DNA of 64,000 nucleotides from contig JALGAS010000001.1 in assembly GCA_023078685.1 (NCBI GenBank), positions 8,246,001 to 8,310,000 on the forward strand. The letters are read 5' to 3'. This document shows positions 33,371-46,557 of the stretch, piece after piece. A model generated the notes under the pieces. That model worked only from the letters and a program-made list of their open reading frames with translations. It searched no databases and was not told where the DNA came from. The DNA is from Neopestalotiopsis rosae. Lineage: Eukaryota > Ascomycota > Sordariomycetes > Amphisphaeriales > Sporocadaceae. The position numbers and the translations under genes were made by a program. Each line of letters opens with the position of its first letter. Positions within the stretch are counted from its first letter, which is position 1.

Positions 33371-35149
33371 TCATCGACAAGCCAGCTCGAACTCCCAAGT
33401 TTGGCCAGTATCCACGGTTGTATTGCGCACTTCCACATAAAGCTTGGGAGGAGGTTCACTCAACTTTTCGGAAGTGATGGACCACGAAGAGAGTCCCTCA
33501 CCTTCCTTGGCGGATGTGTTTGATAACAGCTCCCGGCTTATCTCCTGGCGCAGATGGACGCTCATCTTGGGCTGCCTGAAGCCGTCACGGTCCAACCAGT
33601 ACTGCAGGGGTCGGTGGAACCCATCAATGACCTTGTGTTTGAGAACCATATGTGGCCGCCCCGGCAAGATGCCCGGCTTGTTAGGGTCCGCGCGCAGCTC
33701 AAAGATCAAGTGTCTTTTGTGAAACTGGCCTTTCAAGGACATGCTCAACTCCAGTAGTCCCTGGTAGATGCCCGTTCCACCAGAAGTGCAACCAATCTAA
33801 GCTATGTGTTAGCACCTCGTATCTCTAAGATCAACGTTTGGCATGGTCGATTCTAGAAGGTTGTACTATTTGGCCGCTGCATCCCTATGGGCCTTGATTT
33901 CCTCCATGATACGTACATCACTCACCAGAAAGGCTTTGTTCAGTGGATCCCAAAAGTTGTAAGGCATTTGTCTCGCAATGGTAACCTTGGGACCAACCGT
34001 GAACTTGATCGTGTGATTATCCTGGTGCTCAATCCTGCGCAGGTCATCCGACGTAAGGGAAGCAGGGAGATATACATCTCGCGGAGACAGCCACCAGGCC
34101 GAGTCGGGCAGCTTGTCGACGAGTTCGTGAGCGTGCGTTCTTACGAATCCGTCCATGGTCTTGGTCAAGTGGATGAAGGTGTCATGTGGTGATCCCACAC
34201 GCGAGCAGCCGAGATTGAGAAAATGCCCCGTGGAGCGCACAAGGGCCAGCTCTGTCTCCCTGAGGCATATGCCCTTGTTGGTCAATCTAAGCTCACTGGT
34301 ATACGGCATCCTCGCATCGGAAATTTGAAGATCGTGCGCGCCTGCAAAGTCGCGAGGATGTTCAGCAAACAGCCCGTGGTATTTGGTGGACGATTCGTTC
34401 CGCGCCTGCCATGCGAATAGCGTTAGGTCTTTTGAGCGCCGGCATATTTCCTCTTGTAGCCTGAAAAAGGCCTTCTTGCCTTCACCATATAGCATCGGCA
34501 TATTGATATCGAAAATTCCAAGCAATGAATACGACATATCTTCATCCCTTGTTGTCTGACGAGTAGCGGCCCACGACATCCGACTCGCGATGGAGACTGT
34601 ATCGAGGCTCTTCTGGTGAAGTAAGATGTCAAGGGGTATCCTGGTGATTTCAGAGATCTTTGGTGCCAGATCCTGTTTTGGCCAGCTATTCTTCCACTTG
34701 CTGTCATAAAAGTAGTATAGGTTCCTTGGAGCGATGAGCTCCTGTAACGTCCAACCTCTGGTCAGCCACCGACAGTTGGGCAGATGGTCCAATACCCCTT
34801 CTAACGAATCGGCACAGTCGCCGCTCAGATCGGACAAGTAGACGAAACACACAGCAGCGTCCTTGTACCAACGAAACATGGAGTTGATGGCCTCGGACAG
34901 CTCAGCGCTGCTAGTCTTGTCGATGCAGCAAGTGTCCACCCATGCGTAATCTAGGCCACGACCCCGAGCCAGCTCACATGTCTTCTCAATTTTTGCGAAG
35001 CCTTTTTTTAATTGTGCTGTTGGCAAATCGTTGAAGTCGCTCCAAAGCACCTCATCTTCGGCCCATGTGTGCGACAGTATCGCGTACTCGACCTTCTCAT
35101 GGTCGACTATGCTCTCCAACTTTAGACTTTCGGTGTTGATGAGCCACAT
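33371..35149 (-). CDS. HET-domain (heterokaryon incompatibility) protein
   Basis: Exons 35149-33926 and 33796-33371 (129-nt intron, GTGAGT...TTAG) give 549 aa. The N-terminal HET domain is clear: MWLINTESLKLE start, YAILSHTW, the YAWVDTCCID motif, AINSMFRWYKDAAVCFVYLSD and RGWTLQELIAP. A further conserved block (AATRQTTRDEDMSYSLLGIF and MLYGEGKKAFFRLQEEI) is typical of the larger HET proteins. The C-terminus has no NACHT, WD40 or ankyrin repeats. HET proteins trigger cell death when incompatible hyphae fuse. The start at 35149 is where family similarity begins; the frame is open further upstream. Reading exon 1 past 33926 would end 20 or so residues later and lose the conserved-looking second exon. 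Confidence 0.9.
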
Positions 35150-35676
35150 GACTATCGTCGAGCAGTGAATAAGCCAAAGAGAGATGAGCCGGAAAAAAGT
35201 AGAGTGCCAGGTTCCGGTCGTAAGCACCAGACTCTCAGCTTGCACAGGTGTTCTTCAACTTTCGTGATCTCGAGAATGCTCGCAAAGGGCTGTCAGCCGC
35301 GGAGAGCCAGTCCAGAGGCTGGCCCCACGGGAAGGATCAGGCGAGAAAGCATTCATCCAATCACGACGCGCATCGCCAAAATGCTAAAGTTCAGCTTCCT
35401 AGTTTACATACGAGTCCTGCACCATCGCCATTCTTTTATCATTCTTCTCGTACCAGCTGCCAGGTATATGTAATATGCGAGTGCCTCTACATTTGAATGA
35501 CTAGGTGCTTGCTGTACGGAAGATTCTGCTTTTGTGCTTGAAAACCAACGTCTTTGCCCTCTATATCCACACTGTCGTTTACTTAGTATGAACGACAGCA
35601 CTCAACTGCAATTCATTGTTGCCGGTCTTTGCATCATGGAAAATTGTGTGAGATGAGATCTAATTTTTATCGTTTT
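35150..35676. other. Intergenic, no supported gene
   Basis: Promoter side of the HET gene and 3' side of the monooxygenase. Short frames only. Confidence 0.5.
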
Positions 35677-37996
<2,320 letters not shown>

Positions 37997-38671
37997 TTCG
38001 ATGTTGTGGTTCTTGGTAGCAGGAATTCTAAGAGTCAATGCTGGCCGTTACGTATCGGCGACAGAAAGCTGGGAACAGCAAGGATGGCACCAATGTAGGC
38101 TAAGCGACAAGGTGTGAAGCAGAGATGCGCGAGGAGGGAATGATATAAGCAACACTCTACGGCAATACGGAATAACAGGACGGAATTATTTTGAACAATT
38201 AGGAGTTACGATGTCTTGGTCGCAATAGTGAAGTAGTGGGTGAGATACCCCAGCATCTTCAACGGCCCAATGGTGGAGAAGGCAATTGGCATATAGACAC
38301 CGGATGTGGGGCAATCCCGTGGTAAGCATGAGAAAGCATGACTAAATGAGGAGACTCCGAGAATTGGAGAACCTTGAATGGGCTTTCGGCAATGTGGGGC
38401 ACCATGACAGATAGAGAAGTCGATCGACTTCCAAGCCTGCGTAGATTCGTGCGAGAGCCTATCGAGAAGACGATCGTGAAGTTTAGTACGTGGTGTAACC
38501 TGAGTATGAGTGCCGACATGACCAGTCTGACTCTGAAGCAAGAGTTTGCGCTCTTCGAAAGACTTTGATAGAGTGAATCGATGCCGAGACAATCATATGA
38601 CGTAACTATGAACCAGCATGGTACATTTTGCATCATATCAGAGGCAGGAAATAGCGCCTGTAGGCCTATTC
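37997..38671. other. Intergenic, one weak minus-strand frame
   Basis: A 128-codon minus frame at 38206-38592 ends in a codon-like stretch (IAFSTIGPLKMLGYLTHYF). A second minus frame of 125 codons overlaps it. No domain or splice signal decides between them, so neither is called. Confidence 0.4.
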
Positions 38672-41083
38672 TTATTTCGCACTATTTGTACGCCCAAGGT
38701 CTCGTCGTACCCTCCAGACACGAGATCCGTTGCCGCGCTTCTGGCTGCCTTGAAGAACCTCGATCCAGGGCCTCGGCATCGCAGCAGATTCTAAGTCTGT
38801 GCTGGACGGCTCATGATCTGAATCTATTGCCTCATCTTCTCCTATGATGTCGATTTGCTCGTCAATATCAACGTTGTTGACCGTTGAGGATTGGTAGTAG
38901 AGATCTTCCGTATAAGCCCAACCTGGTGGATCAAATCTGCCACTCACAAGGGCAATCTTCCCGCCCTTTTCAATTACTTGATTGATTCTTTCACCAGTCA
39001 CGGGGCTCAGCAACTGGAGAACATGATTCTCAGTATCTATGCCGCGCAGAAGGGCAAGCCCAATAGTTTGGGAATACCTTGGGTCCAGGGTAACTCCAGA
39101 TTGCACAACGGGAATCTCTTCTGGTGTGGTAGCGATCAACGGATCTCCAGTCTTTTTGATCGAACGTAAAGTCGTCTCTTCCAAGCCCGTGTCATCAAAA
39201 TTGGACAGATTATCAGCCCCTCTGTTCTTGTTCGGCTGGATTGCCATGTTACTCTCAATCTCCACTATGGCGAAAATTGTGCCATTGATGGCATCAGCTA
39301 GGATGTCTGGAGGAGCCTGGAAATCATAACACATGATTCCAATTATACCAGGCGATGGACCTGAATATCGCACGCACCAAGGTGAAACGGTGGAAAGCGG
39401 TTCGGGATTCCACGTCTGAACGCCGGCCCTGGTCTCAGAATGAAAGTAGGATAACGTCTGCATTGTCCGGAGGTGAGCAGCAGTGCGAGATGTGTATTGA
39501 CTCGTTTGAGATGGAAGTAGTGCGATCTTTCCGGATCTGAAGCTGGCTTGGAGCGTCTCGATAACGTCAAGAGGGCCCGGCGCCATGTACATGACGTGAG
39601 TTGGTTTGGCTATTTCGATCAAGGAAACTAACAGATCCAAACCAGTGCCCTGCACCCAGCCTGGTGTGTTTACAACAAGCGGTAGACTAGCAAATCTGTT
39701 GCGATAATGAGTCACCAGGTCGGCAACGGCTGAGAGGTAGAGATCCGGGTCCGATGAAGGCGAGACAGCAGCCAAAGTATGGGACCGGACTATAAAGCGG
39801 CTTGATCCAGGTACTGATTCGGGCAGTGTTCGGCAGAAAGATGGACTAAGAACTGGCTCTGTTATGCGAACGAGAGAAATCTGCCCAGGCGGACCATGTT
39901 CAGGCTGGCCAGGATCAAGATCAAGGATAGCTATACCACTGTGCTGCGGCTTCCCAGACCTTTCGTCGGTCAAGAGTTGATTGGCCAACAATCTCCCAAA
40001 GGTTGACTTGCCCGCAGATTTTGGACCAGTAATAATGGCTGACACGGGTCTACTGCGTGCAGCTTTGACTAGGCTGTCAATTTCACGATTCCATTCCGGA
40101 GGTGATTTCAAGTCGGTGAGAAGTGATCGTTTGGGGCCATCGGCAGAAGTATAAAGCTGAATTGAAAAATTAATGACTCTTGTTTTCTTTCACGGAATGC
40201 GGGGTGTCATACTATAGTAAAGGTTGAGTTTTCCGGCTTTTTGCCTTCTGAAGTTGAGGATTCGTCCCATAGCCCACGAAAGAGGGGCGATACTCTGCCC
40301 AGTTGTCTCAGACTTTGTGCTCCTGTGCAAGACTCTAGGTCTACATTTGCACCGTCTGGGCACCGGATAACTGGGAGAGCTTGACAATGGGATGCATGTA
40401 CCCAGTGAGTCTTTGTTGTAGCTCGCAATATGGCACCACAGATGGTGATGTATCCACTAGTCACGGTGATGCCGTAGCTGCCCAAAATCACAAGACGCTG
40501 AGTTGGTTAGTGAGCGGTCATGATCCATTGGAAATATACACCAACCTCTCCATCAGCGAGTTTGAGGTGTAATTTCCCTCCCGCCTTTTTTCTGAGATTG
40601 CTTTTTGTCGGGTTAAAGCTGGAGAATTGGAGGACAGAAGCTTGGAGATTGACGGGAATGCCTTCTGCAGTCTCTTCCGAATCTGCCGCGATTGCATATG
40701 GTGTGGAAAAGCCACTACTAATACTGCCTTCAGCCTGTGGCTTGGAGACTGGCGTTGATTCGGTAATGACCTTCTCTACGGTCGTCTGTGCAGTCTGCCC
40801 TTTCTTGGATCTCTTGGGTGTCCCAGGCGATGCCACAACAACAGCCGCTTCGGTGCTAATAGACGTGATTTGCCTTTGATGTGACGGCACTTGGGGCTCG
40901 GCGGCAGGTGTTTCAGCTTCAGGCGCTCTTGCTTGACTGCGCAGATTTCTCAGTCGAGCAAAAGCACTTTGAGCTAGGGTTCAGTAAGCACACCAAGTTC
41001 AAGTGCATAGGAATGGGCGAAATCAATCTTTTCTCACCAACAGGCGGTTCAGCAGTGTCCAACTTCCGTCGCTTTGAGGCCAT
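38672..41083 (-). CDS. GRC3: Polynucleotide 5'-hydroxyl kinase Grc3
   Basis: Exons 41083-41038, 40973-40546, 40497-40213 and 40156-38672 give 747 aa. The basic N-terminus MASKRRKLD looks like a nuclear/nucleolar signal. An LRR-free beta-rich N-domain follows (RLVILGSYGITVTSGY...). The P-loop kinase core has Walker A GPKSAGKST at 297-305, the Walker B-like ILDLDPGQPE, and NTPGWVQGTG. In yeast Grc3 works with the nuclease Las1 to cut and phosphorylate ITS2 in pre-rRNA and affects Pol I termination. The gene is divergent from a Pol I subunit gene with a shared 461-base spacer. The C-terminus is acidic then basic. The identification is firm from the whole-length layout. Confidence 0.93.
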
Positions 41084-41544
41084 TTGAAAAACAAATGAAC
41101 AAGTGGAATAGCTCACTTGGGAGAAATAAACAATGAATGATAACAAAAGTATGAAAAACCCGACAATCTAATTTCGAGTCAATAGAAAGTTGAGTGACCT
41201 TCCGAGAACTAGATCAGACTGGATAGCAGCAGTGAATGCAACATACAAGGGTACTTGCACGACTTTTTGGTGTGGAGCTACCAGAGCCTGTACGCTGCGC
41301 CATTGACCAATCACAGGCTGCAATAACAGCTGCACCACGACGGGTTGATTGCTAAAGAGCCAATCATAATAAAGCTTGGCCCGCAGCTCGTGGAAACGCG
41401 TTGTCCCAAAAAATTATTATTTTATCGCATTCACGATTTGAAGCTTCAGAACATCTCTGCCCCTCCATCGCCCCCGACTTTGTTCAGCACTCTACCTGAG
41501 ATCACGACGCTTCCGCCGTTCAGCCGGCTTGCAGAAGTGAAACC
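41084..41544. promoter_or_regulatory. Shared divergent promoter of GRC3 and RPA34.5-like gene
   Basis: 461 bases between the two start codons. It contains two CCAAT boxes in the plus orientation, at 41307-41311 and 41360-41364, both nearer the Pol I subunit gene, and a pyrimidine-rich leader before 41545. Both genes act in rRNA synthesis and processing, so co-regulation is plausible. Confidence 0.55.
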
Positions 41545-43420
41545 ATGGCTCCTAGCAAGTCTCTTGGCTCACTGAGCGCAATGCGCGACGCCATTCAGAA
41601 GAAGACTGCCGCCAAGGCTTCTTCGTTGGCAGGCGCCGCAAGCTCCCTCAAGAGCGCCGCCCCGGTCGACGATTCGAGCGACTCCAACAGCTCAGACAGC
41701 AGCGATAGCGATAGCGACAGCGGCAGCGACTCAGACGGCGGTATCGAGGAAGCAAAGAAGAAGCTTGACGCCAAGAATGCTGCCAAGAAGGCCGCTGCCA
41801 CCAAAGTCCAGCAACCCGCTGCCACAGTTACCGATCCCAAGAAGTCTAGCACGAAGAAGCCTGCTGCCGATACCAGCTCCGATGATGATACCAGCTCTGA
41901 CTCTGGATCTGATTCCGGTTCGGACGAAGATGCGAAACCAACCAAGCAGGCTGAAAAGCACAATCCGGCAAAAAAGCCCATCGCCGTAAAGGGAACTGCC
42001 AATGATACCACCAGCAGTGAAAGCGAGAGTGGAAGCGACAGTGATAGTGATAGCGATTCGGAGGCAGGCGCCAAGGTCCAATCCATTGCCAGCGCAGTTG
42101 CTACTAAGGCAGCACATGCCAGTACTGCTCTGCCAATTCGCAAGTCCCCCAATAATGAAGATGCAGAGGAGGACAGCAGCAGTGACTCAGAGTCGGAAAG
42201 CGAATCGGATGCAAAGGCCATTGCTCGAGTCAGCGGTACTTCGGATAACAACGAAGTGTGCGTTATTTCCCATGAAGCTTGACAATGGGGTTACTTTGCT
42301 AACATCACATAGTTCTAAGCCTGAGTGGCTCACCAAGTCTGACTTCATGCTTCGGAAGGCCTCTACCGACAATCCGGGCAAAGAAGTCTCTAATTTCCTG
42401 AGCAAGTCCAGCCTCGAGGGGAAGCAGGTCTGGTATTTCACTGCACCTGCTTCATTGCCCATCACAGTCATCAAGGACATGGAGATCGACTTGGCAAAGG
42501 CTCAGTCTGGTGGTGCTATCCTGAACCACAAGGGCGATTCTTATGGTTTGGATCTCGAGCCGTACACGACTAGCAGTCAGATCCAGCTCCTGATTCCTTC
42601 AAAGGGTGGTGAAAAATACAATACACGTATGTCACTCGCCGCTCCCAAAACGCTGAAGCTGTATACTAACCCTGCGCAAGTGAATCGAGGTATTGATTCG
42701 ACTGTTCATCTTCGCCGCATCGCCGAGTTCGGCGGCTCCAGTAAAGTCAGTTCGACTGCGACCGATCAGTATGTGCGAAAGCCGAAGCCTGTTCGCCAGC
42801 AGCCCGAGAATCTGAAGCCTCGCTTCACCCCAATCGGCGTCCCGACAAAGAAGCCTACTCCTTTCCAAGTCACAAAGAGTAAGCAGGTCTCTGATACTAG
42901 CTCTTCATCTGGCAGCGACTCAGATGTTGAGATGGCCGATGCTTCTGCTCCAGCCCCATCTGTTCCTTCGAAGAAGCATCAGGCCGCTGGCACAAATGGC
43001 AAACCGAAGAGAAAGCAGCCCTCAGACACCTCCAGCTCGGACAGCGATTCCAGTACTAGTGAGTCGGAGGAAGAGCCTTCGCCACCAAAGAAGAAGTCAA
43101 AGGCGACGGACAAGGCTGCGAAGCGCGCAAAAGTCAGTCCGGTCAAGGAACTCGTAAAGCCTACAACCAATTCTCCGGCGCCAGCCGTTCAGGCAGAGAA
43201 CATTGATGTCCCTAGTTCGCTGGGCAAGAAATCCAAGACCAAGTCTACTCCCATCCCGCCGCCCGCTGTTGGACGCACGTTGTCAGAGGCTCACGGTACT
43301 CCGTCCAAGACCCCTAGTTCCACAAAGTCCAAGAAGGACAAGAAGTCAAAGGCGGAGGAAACACCAAAGGCAGTCACGCAAACACCAATTCCTCCCCCTT
43401 CTTACGGCATTGGCAAATAG
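41545..43420 (+). CDS. RNA polymerase I subunit RPA34.5-like protein
   Basis: Exons 41545-42257 and 42313-43420 (55-nt intron, GTGCGT...ATAG) give 606 aa. The N-terminal 230 residues alternate acidic Ser/Asp tracts (SSDSDSDSGSDSD type) with Lys/Ala stretches, like Nopp140/Srp40. The central part (SKPEWLTKSDF, KQVWYFTAPASLPI, GDSYGLDLEPY, QLLIPSKGG and NLKPRFTPIGVP) matches the RPA34.5 family, which with RPA49 forms the dissociable Pol I dimerisation module. The C-terminus is Lys-rich. The stop TAG at 43418 is followed in the same frame by 29 more codons, very rich in Lys, ending TGA at 43510. Family members commonly end in such a basic tail, so the stop may be a recent nonsense change. An SRP40-like nucleolar protein is the alternative identity. 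Confidence 0.78.
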
Positions 43421-43510
43421 AGCTCGCCTGTACCCAAGAAAAAGTCAAAAGGAAAGTTGCCAGGACAGTCGGAAGGAGAAAAGCGGGGACACAAGAAGAG
43501 AAAGACCTGA
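43421..43510 (+). other. In-frame Lys-rich extension behind the RPA34.5 stop
   Basis: Thirty codons (29 plus TGA) in frame with the upstream gene. They include SSPVPKKKSKGK and EKRGHKKRKT, the expected style of this protein's C-terminus. Either readthrough, a premature stop, or a base error at 43418 would connect them. Confidence 0.5.
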
Positions 43511-44490
43511 GACATTGGCCATGCCTTTCTAGCCACATTCAAGTCCAGCAGACGATCTAGATTGGTGGGGTCGCTTGGCCTAGATGATACTACTTCTAGA
43601 GTTGTGGTGGCTTTCCACGTCTGCCCCGTGGTAAGACCCGTATGGGCAACAGATCGTATATACGTTCGACTCGTCAAGCGTTTCTTGCATGGAAAAACGG
43701 CGTTTAGGGAATTCAGGACCTGTGTGTAGGGCGGCGTTCATTGATACCGTAGAGCAAGTCCGTTCTAAATGCTTTTGCGCACGAAAGATGTTTTGCGCCG
43801 GGGTTGGAGTCGAGCAATGAAAAGCACATTCGGATCAGTCCATGAGTATTTCCAAAGTTGCTTACTATGTGTTCTCTCGATGCCGAGAGACTTGATATGT
43901 GCAAGTGCGAGATGATTATCATCCAGTTGAGGTTTCCGATTGAGATGCTAATACTGGCTCCTCATTAGCATGTCCTCTGAGTGATATTAGCCAGTAAAAG
44001 CCGTTGCGCTGCCCCCAAGTCCAAGATCGTGTGGTTTTGTGGCAGAATGACCCAAGAGATTTGCCAGTGAACGTGAGATGGGTACCTATTCATATGGGCA
44101 AGACTATACACTTTATTAGATAAGCACAGCTTCATAGTCCAGTCCAGTCCTCTTTGGGATAAACTCACGGGCTGTGGGTCAGATGTCAGCCACGATGGTG
44201 AAAAGGTCCATAACTCCATAAACTCCATAACGGGATCGGACTATTCTACTACGTAAATCAAAATGGACAACAAGGATTCCCTATTTCCAGCAATAAAGCC
44301 GCAGAGCAATGCCTGTGTCCGGATTAGTTCACTAGATACCTAGACCAGCATCTAGTTGAATAATGAGTTCATATATTGAAAGAATAGCTCAACAGAATGA
44401 CGCTCCCAATGTCATCTTTCGCAATCATCAACGCTGCCGAGTATTCCAAAGACTGTACATGCAACTTGAACAACAACCTCTCAACCCAAG
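43511..44490. other. Intergenic, no supported gene
   Basis: Short minus-strand frames at 43713-43922 and 43965-44228 have no support. The right end is the promoter and leader of the next reductase gene. Confidence 0.5.
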
Positions 44491-45609
44491 ATGTCAAGAT
44501 ACGGGTGGTCCATCTCCCCATCTGTAACCAAATGCATAGAGGCCACTAGAGTCGACTATGTACGACTCGGCAACTCGGGACTCAAAGTCTCATGGCCCAT
44601 CCTGGGTACCATGGCCCTCGGCTCATCGGAGTTCGTTCCCTGGGTTAAAGACGAGAAAGAGTCACTTGAGATCCTGAAGGCCGCGTACGACTGCGGCATT
44701 CACACGTGGGACACCGCCAATTCGTACTGCAGCGGCCTTGGCGAGGAAATGGTTGGTAAAGCGCTCAAAAAATTCAAAATCCCGCGGAACAAGGTCATCA
44801 TCATGACCAAATGCTGTCACCCGGTCGGCGAGACACCAGACGTGATTGGGACAGCGTATCCAGAGGTTTTGGTGCAAACAAAAGACTATGTCAATCAGGC
44901 AGGTAAGTAAAATCTGATGGGGCTCTGTCATGTAGTACACGATGGAAAGCTGATGGCTTTGCCAGGTCTATCGCGCGCGGCCATCTTCAACGCCGTGGAT
45001 AATTCTCTCGCCCGTCTCGATACCTCGTACATTGACGTCCTGCAAATCCACCGCTACGACCCTGATACACCGCCCGAGGAGACCATGAAAGCATTACATG
45101 ACCTTGTCGTGGCGGGAAAGGTGCGCTACCTGGGTGCGAGCTCCATGTGGGCAACGCAGTTCGCACAGCTGCAGTTTATTGCCGAAGCCAACGGCTGGAC
45201 CCGATTTATCAGCATGTAAAATTACTATAATTTATGTTACCGCGAAGAGGAACGCGAGATGCTGCGGTTCTGTCATGAGACGGGTATCGGTGTGATTCCC
45301 TGGTCGCCTCTCTTTGCCGGGCGACTGGCGCGGCCTGTGGGCTGGGATGGTTCACTCCGGTCCAAGAAGCCGTCGGGACACCATCCCGGTATGACGCCCG
45401 AGGACGAGCAGATCATAGGCAGGGTCCAGGAAATCGCACAGAAGAGAGGTTGGAAGATGTGTCATGTCGCTCTGGCTTGGCACAAAAATAAGGGAACAAT
45501 TCCCATAGTGGGACTGAACTCAGCCGAGAGAGATAAGATCTTGACGGAGGAGGAGGTCAAGTATCTGGAGGAGCCTTACATTCCCCGAAGGGTTGTTGGT
45601 CACAGTTAG
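44491..45609 (+). pseudogene. Aldo/keto reductase interrupted by in-frame TAA
   Basis: Exons 44491-44902 and 44966-45609 (63-nt intron) read as an aldo/keto reductase of the AKR group common in fungal metabolism. Visible are YVRLGNSGLKVS, Asp74 and Tyr79 in HTWDTANSYCSG, Lys107 in IIMTKCC, and the LQIHRYD His. The invariant segment FISM-Q-NYYNLxYREEEREM is intact except that the Gln codon is TAA (45217-45219, codon 222). After it the frame continues without further stop for 130 codons to the normal end at 45609, including IPWSPLFAGRLARP and NKGTIPIVGLNSAERD. One C-to-T change (CAA to TAA) explains it. Without suppression only 221 aa are made, lacking the second half of the barrel and the NADP(H) phosphate site. 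It is recent loss, or a sequence error. Confidence 0.85.
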
Positions 45610-46557
45610 TCTACCATGATGCTGTATGTAGTGTTGAAAGACTTGCCGAAGTTTATCAGAGATATATTAAAATAAGGGTGCTTTTCTCCATCAGACACTC
45701 AAGCACGCTATTTTCAACGTTCGTGACCGCGCGGATCTCGGGCGCTTAACTGAGAACACCAGAATGCTGGGTCGGCATCTAGTGAAATCAAAAGTCTTTC
45801 CACTACAGACCAAAGTTGCAATTTCGATCCAGGCTGCAGAGTCTCTTACATGGCACATACGTGGCTCACGGCGACCAGCTTGAGGGGGCTCACGAAGTTG
45901 TTCCCATGAGGGTCGACTTGAACGATAATTAGGTATCCAAGGGCAATAAATGATGCTACTAGAAGTTTCCAACTGAGTTCGATGTGACCACAGACTCTGA
46001 TGCACTATGCAATGAGACTGGAATATAGTGTTGAGATGTGTGTTCTGTACTTTGATTGGTCTGACAGGGAATCTATTTTTGGGTCAGTGGATATAAGCTA
46101 CCGGAGTTCGAATGAAGCTGATCATATCGACTATCCCAACTGGAAAGACCCGTCGACAATGCATGCAACCTATCATGCAACGAATCTTTCTCATTTCAAT
46201 CCAAGGTTTTATAGCTTGTACGTACTGTCAGATTGGTCGACTGTAAAGGTCTAACTATTGCATCTTATGATTTTGTTCACGACGAGTCATTGCTAACAGG
46301 CGCATACCGGACTTCGGAATGCCGTAATCCGAAAAGCGCTAAGAATCCTACGGAATTCCTGCAACAGCCTGGAGCGAATTCCGTAATAAGACGACGAGAA
46401 TCTCTTGGACACAATCTTTCTTCGGCATTCAATGACAATTACGTGCTGAACTACACTGAATTTTTGACAAAATTGACGTACGGAGATCGGATTTGGGGTA
46501 TTCCTCCCAGCCAGGCCCCGCGTTTTCCTCTTCACAGTTCAAGCTCTGATACCTGTT
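45610..46557. other. Intergenic, promoter side of the Zn2Cys6 gene
   Basis: The 3' flank of the reductase and the 5' flank of the regulator. Several short frames read into 46558 but show no domain before the Zn2Cys6 start. Confidence 0.5.

Noticed and set aside
38206..38636. Two overlapping minus-strand frames of 125-128 codons
   Set aside because: The end of one looks codon-like, but nothing selects one frame over the other and no domain is seen.
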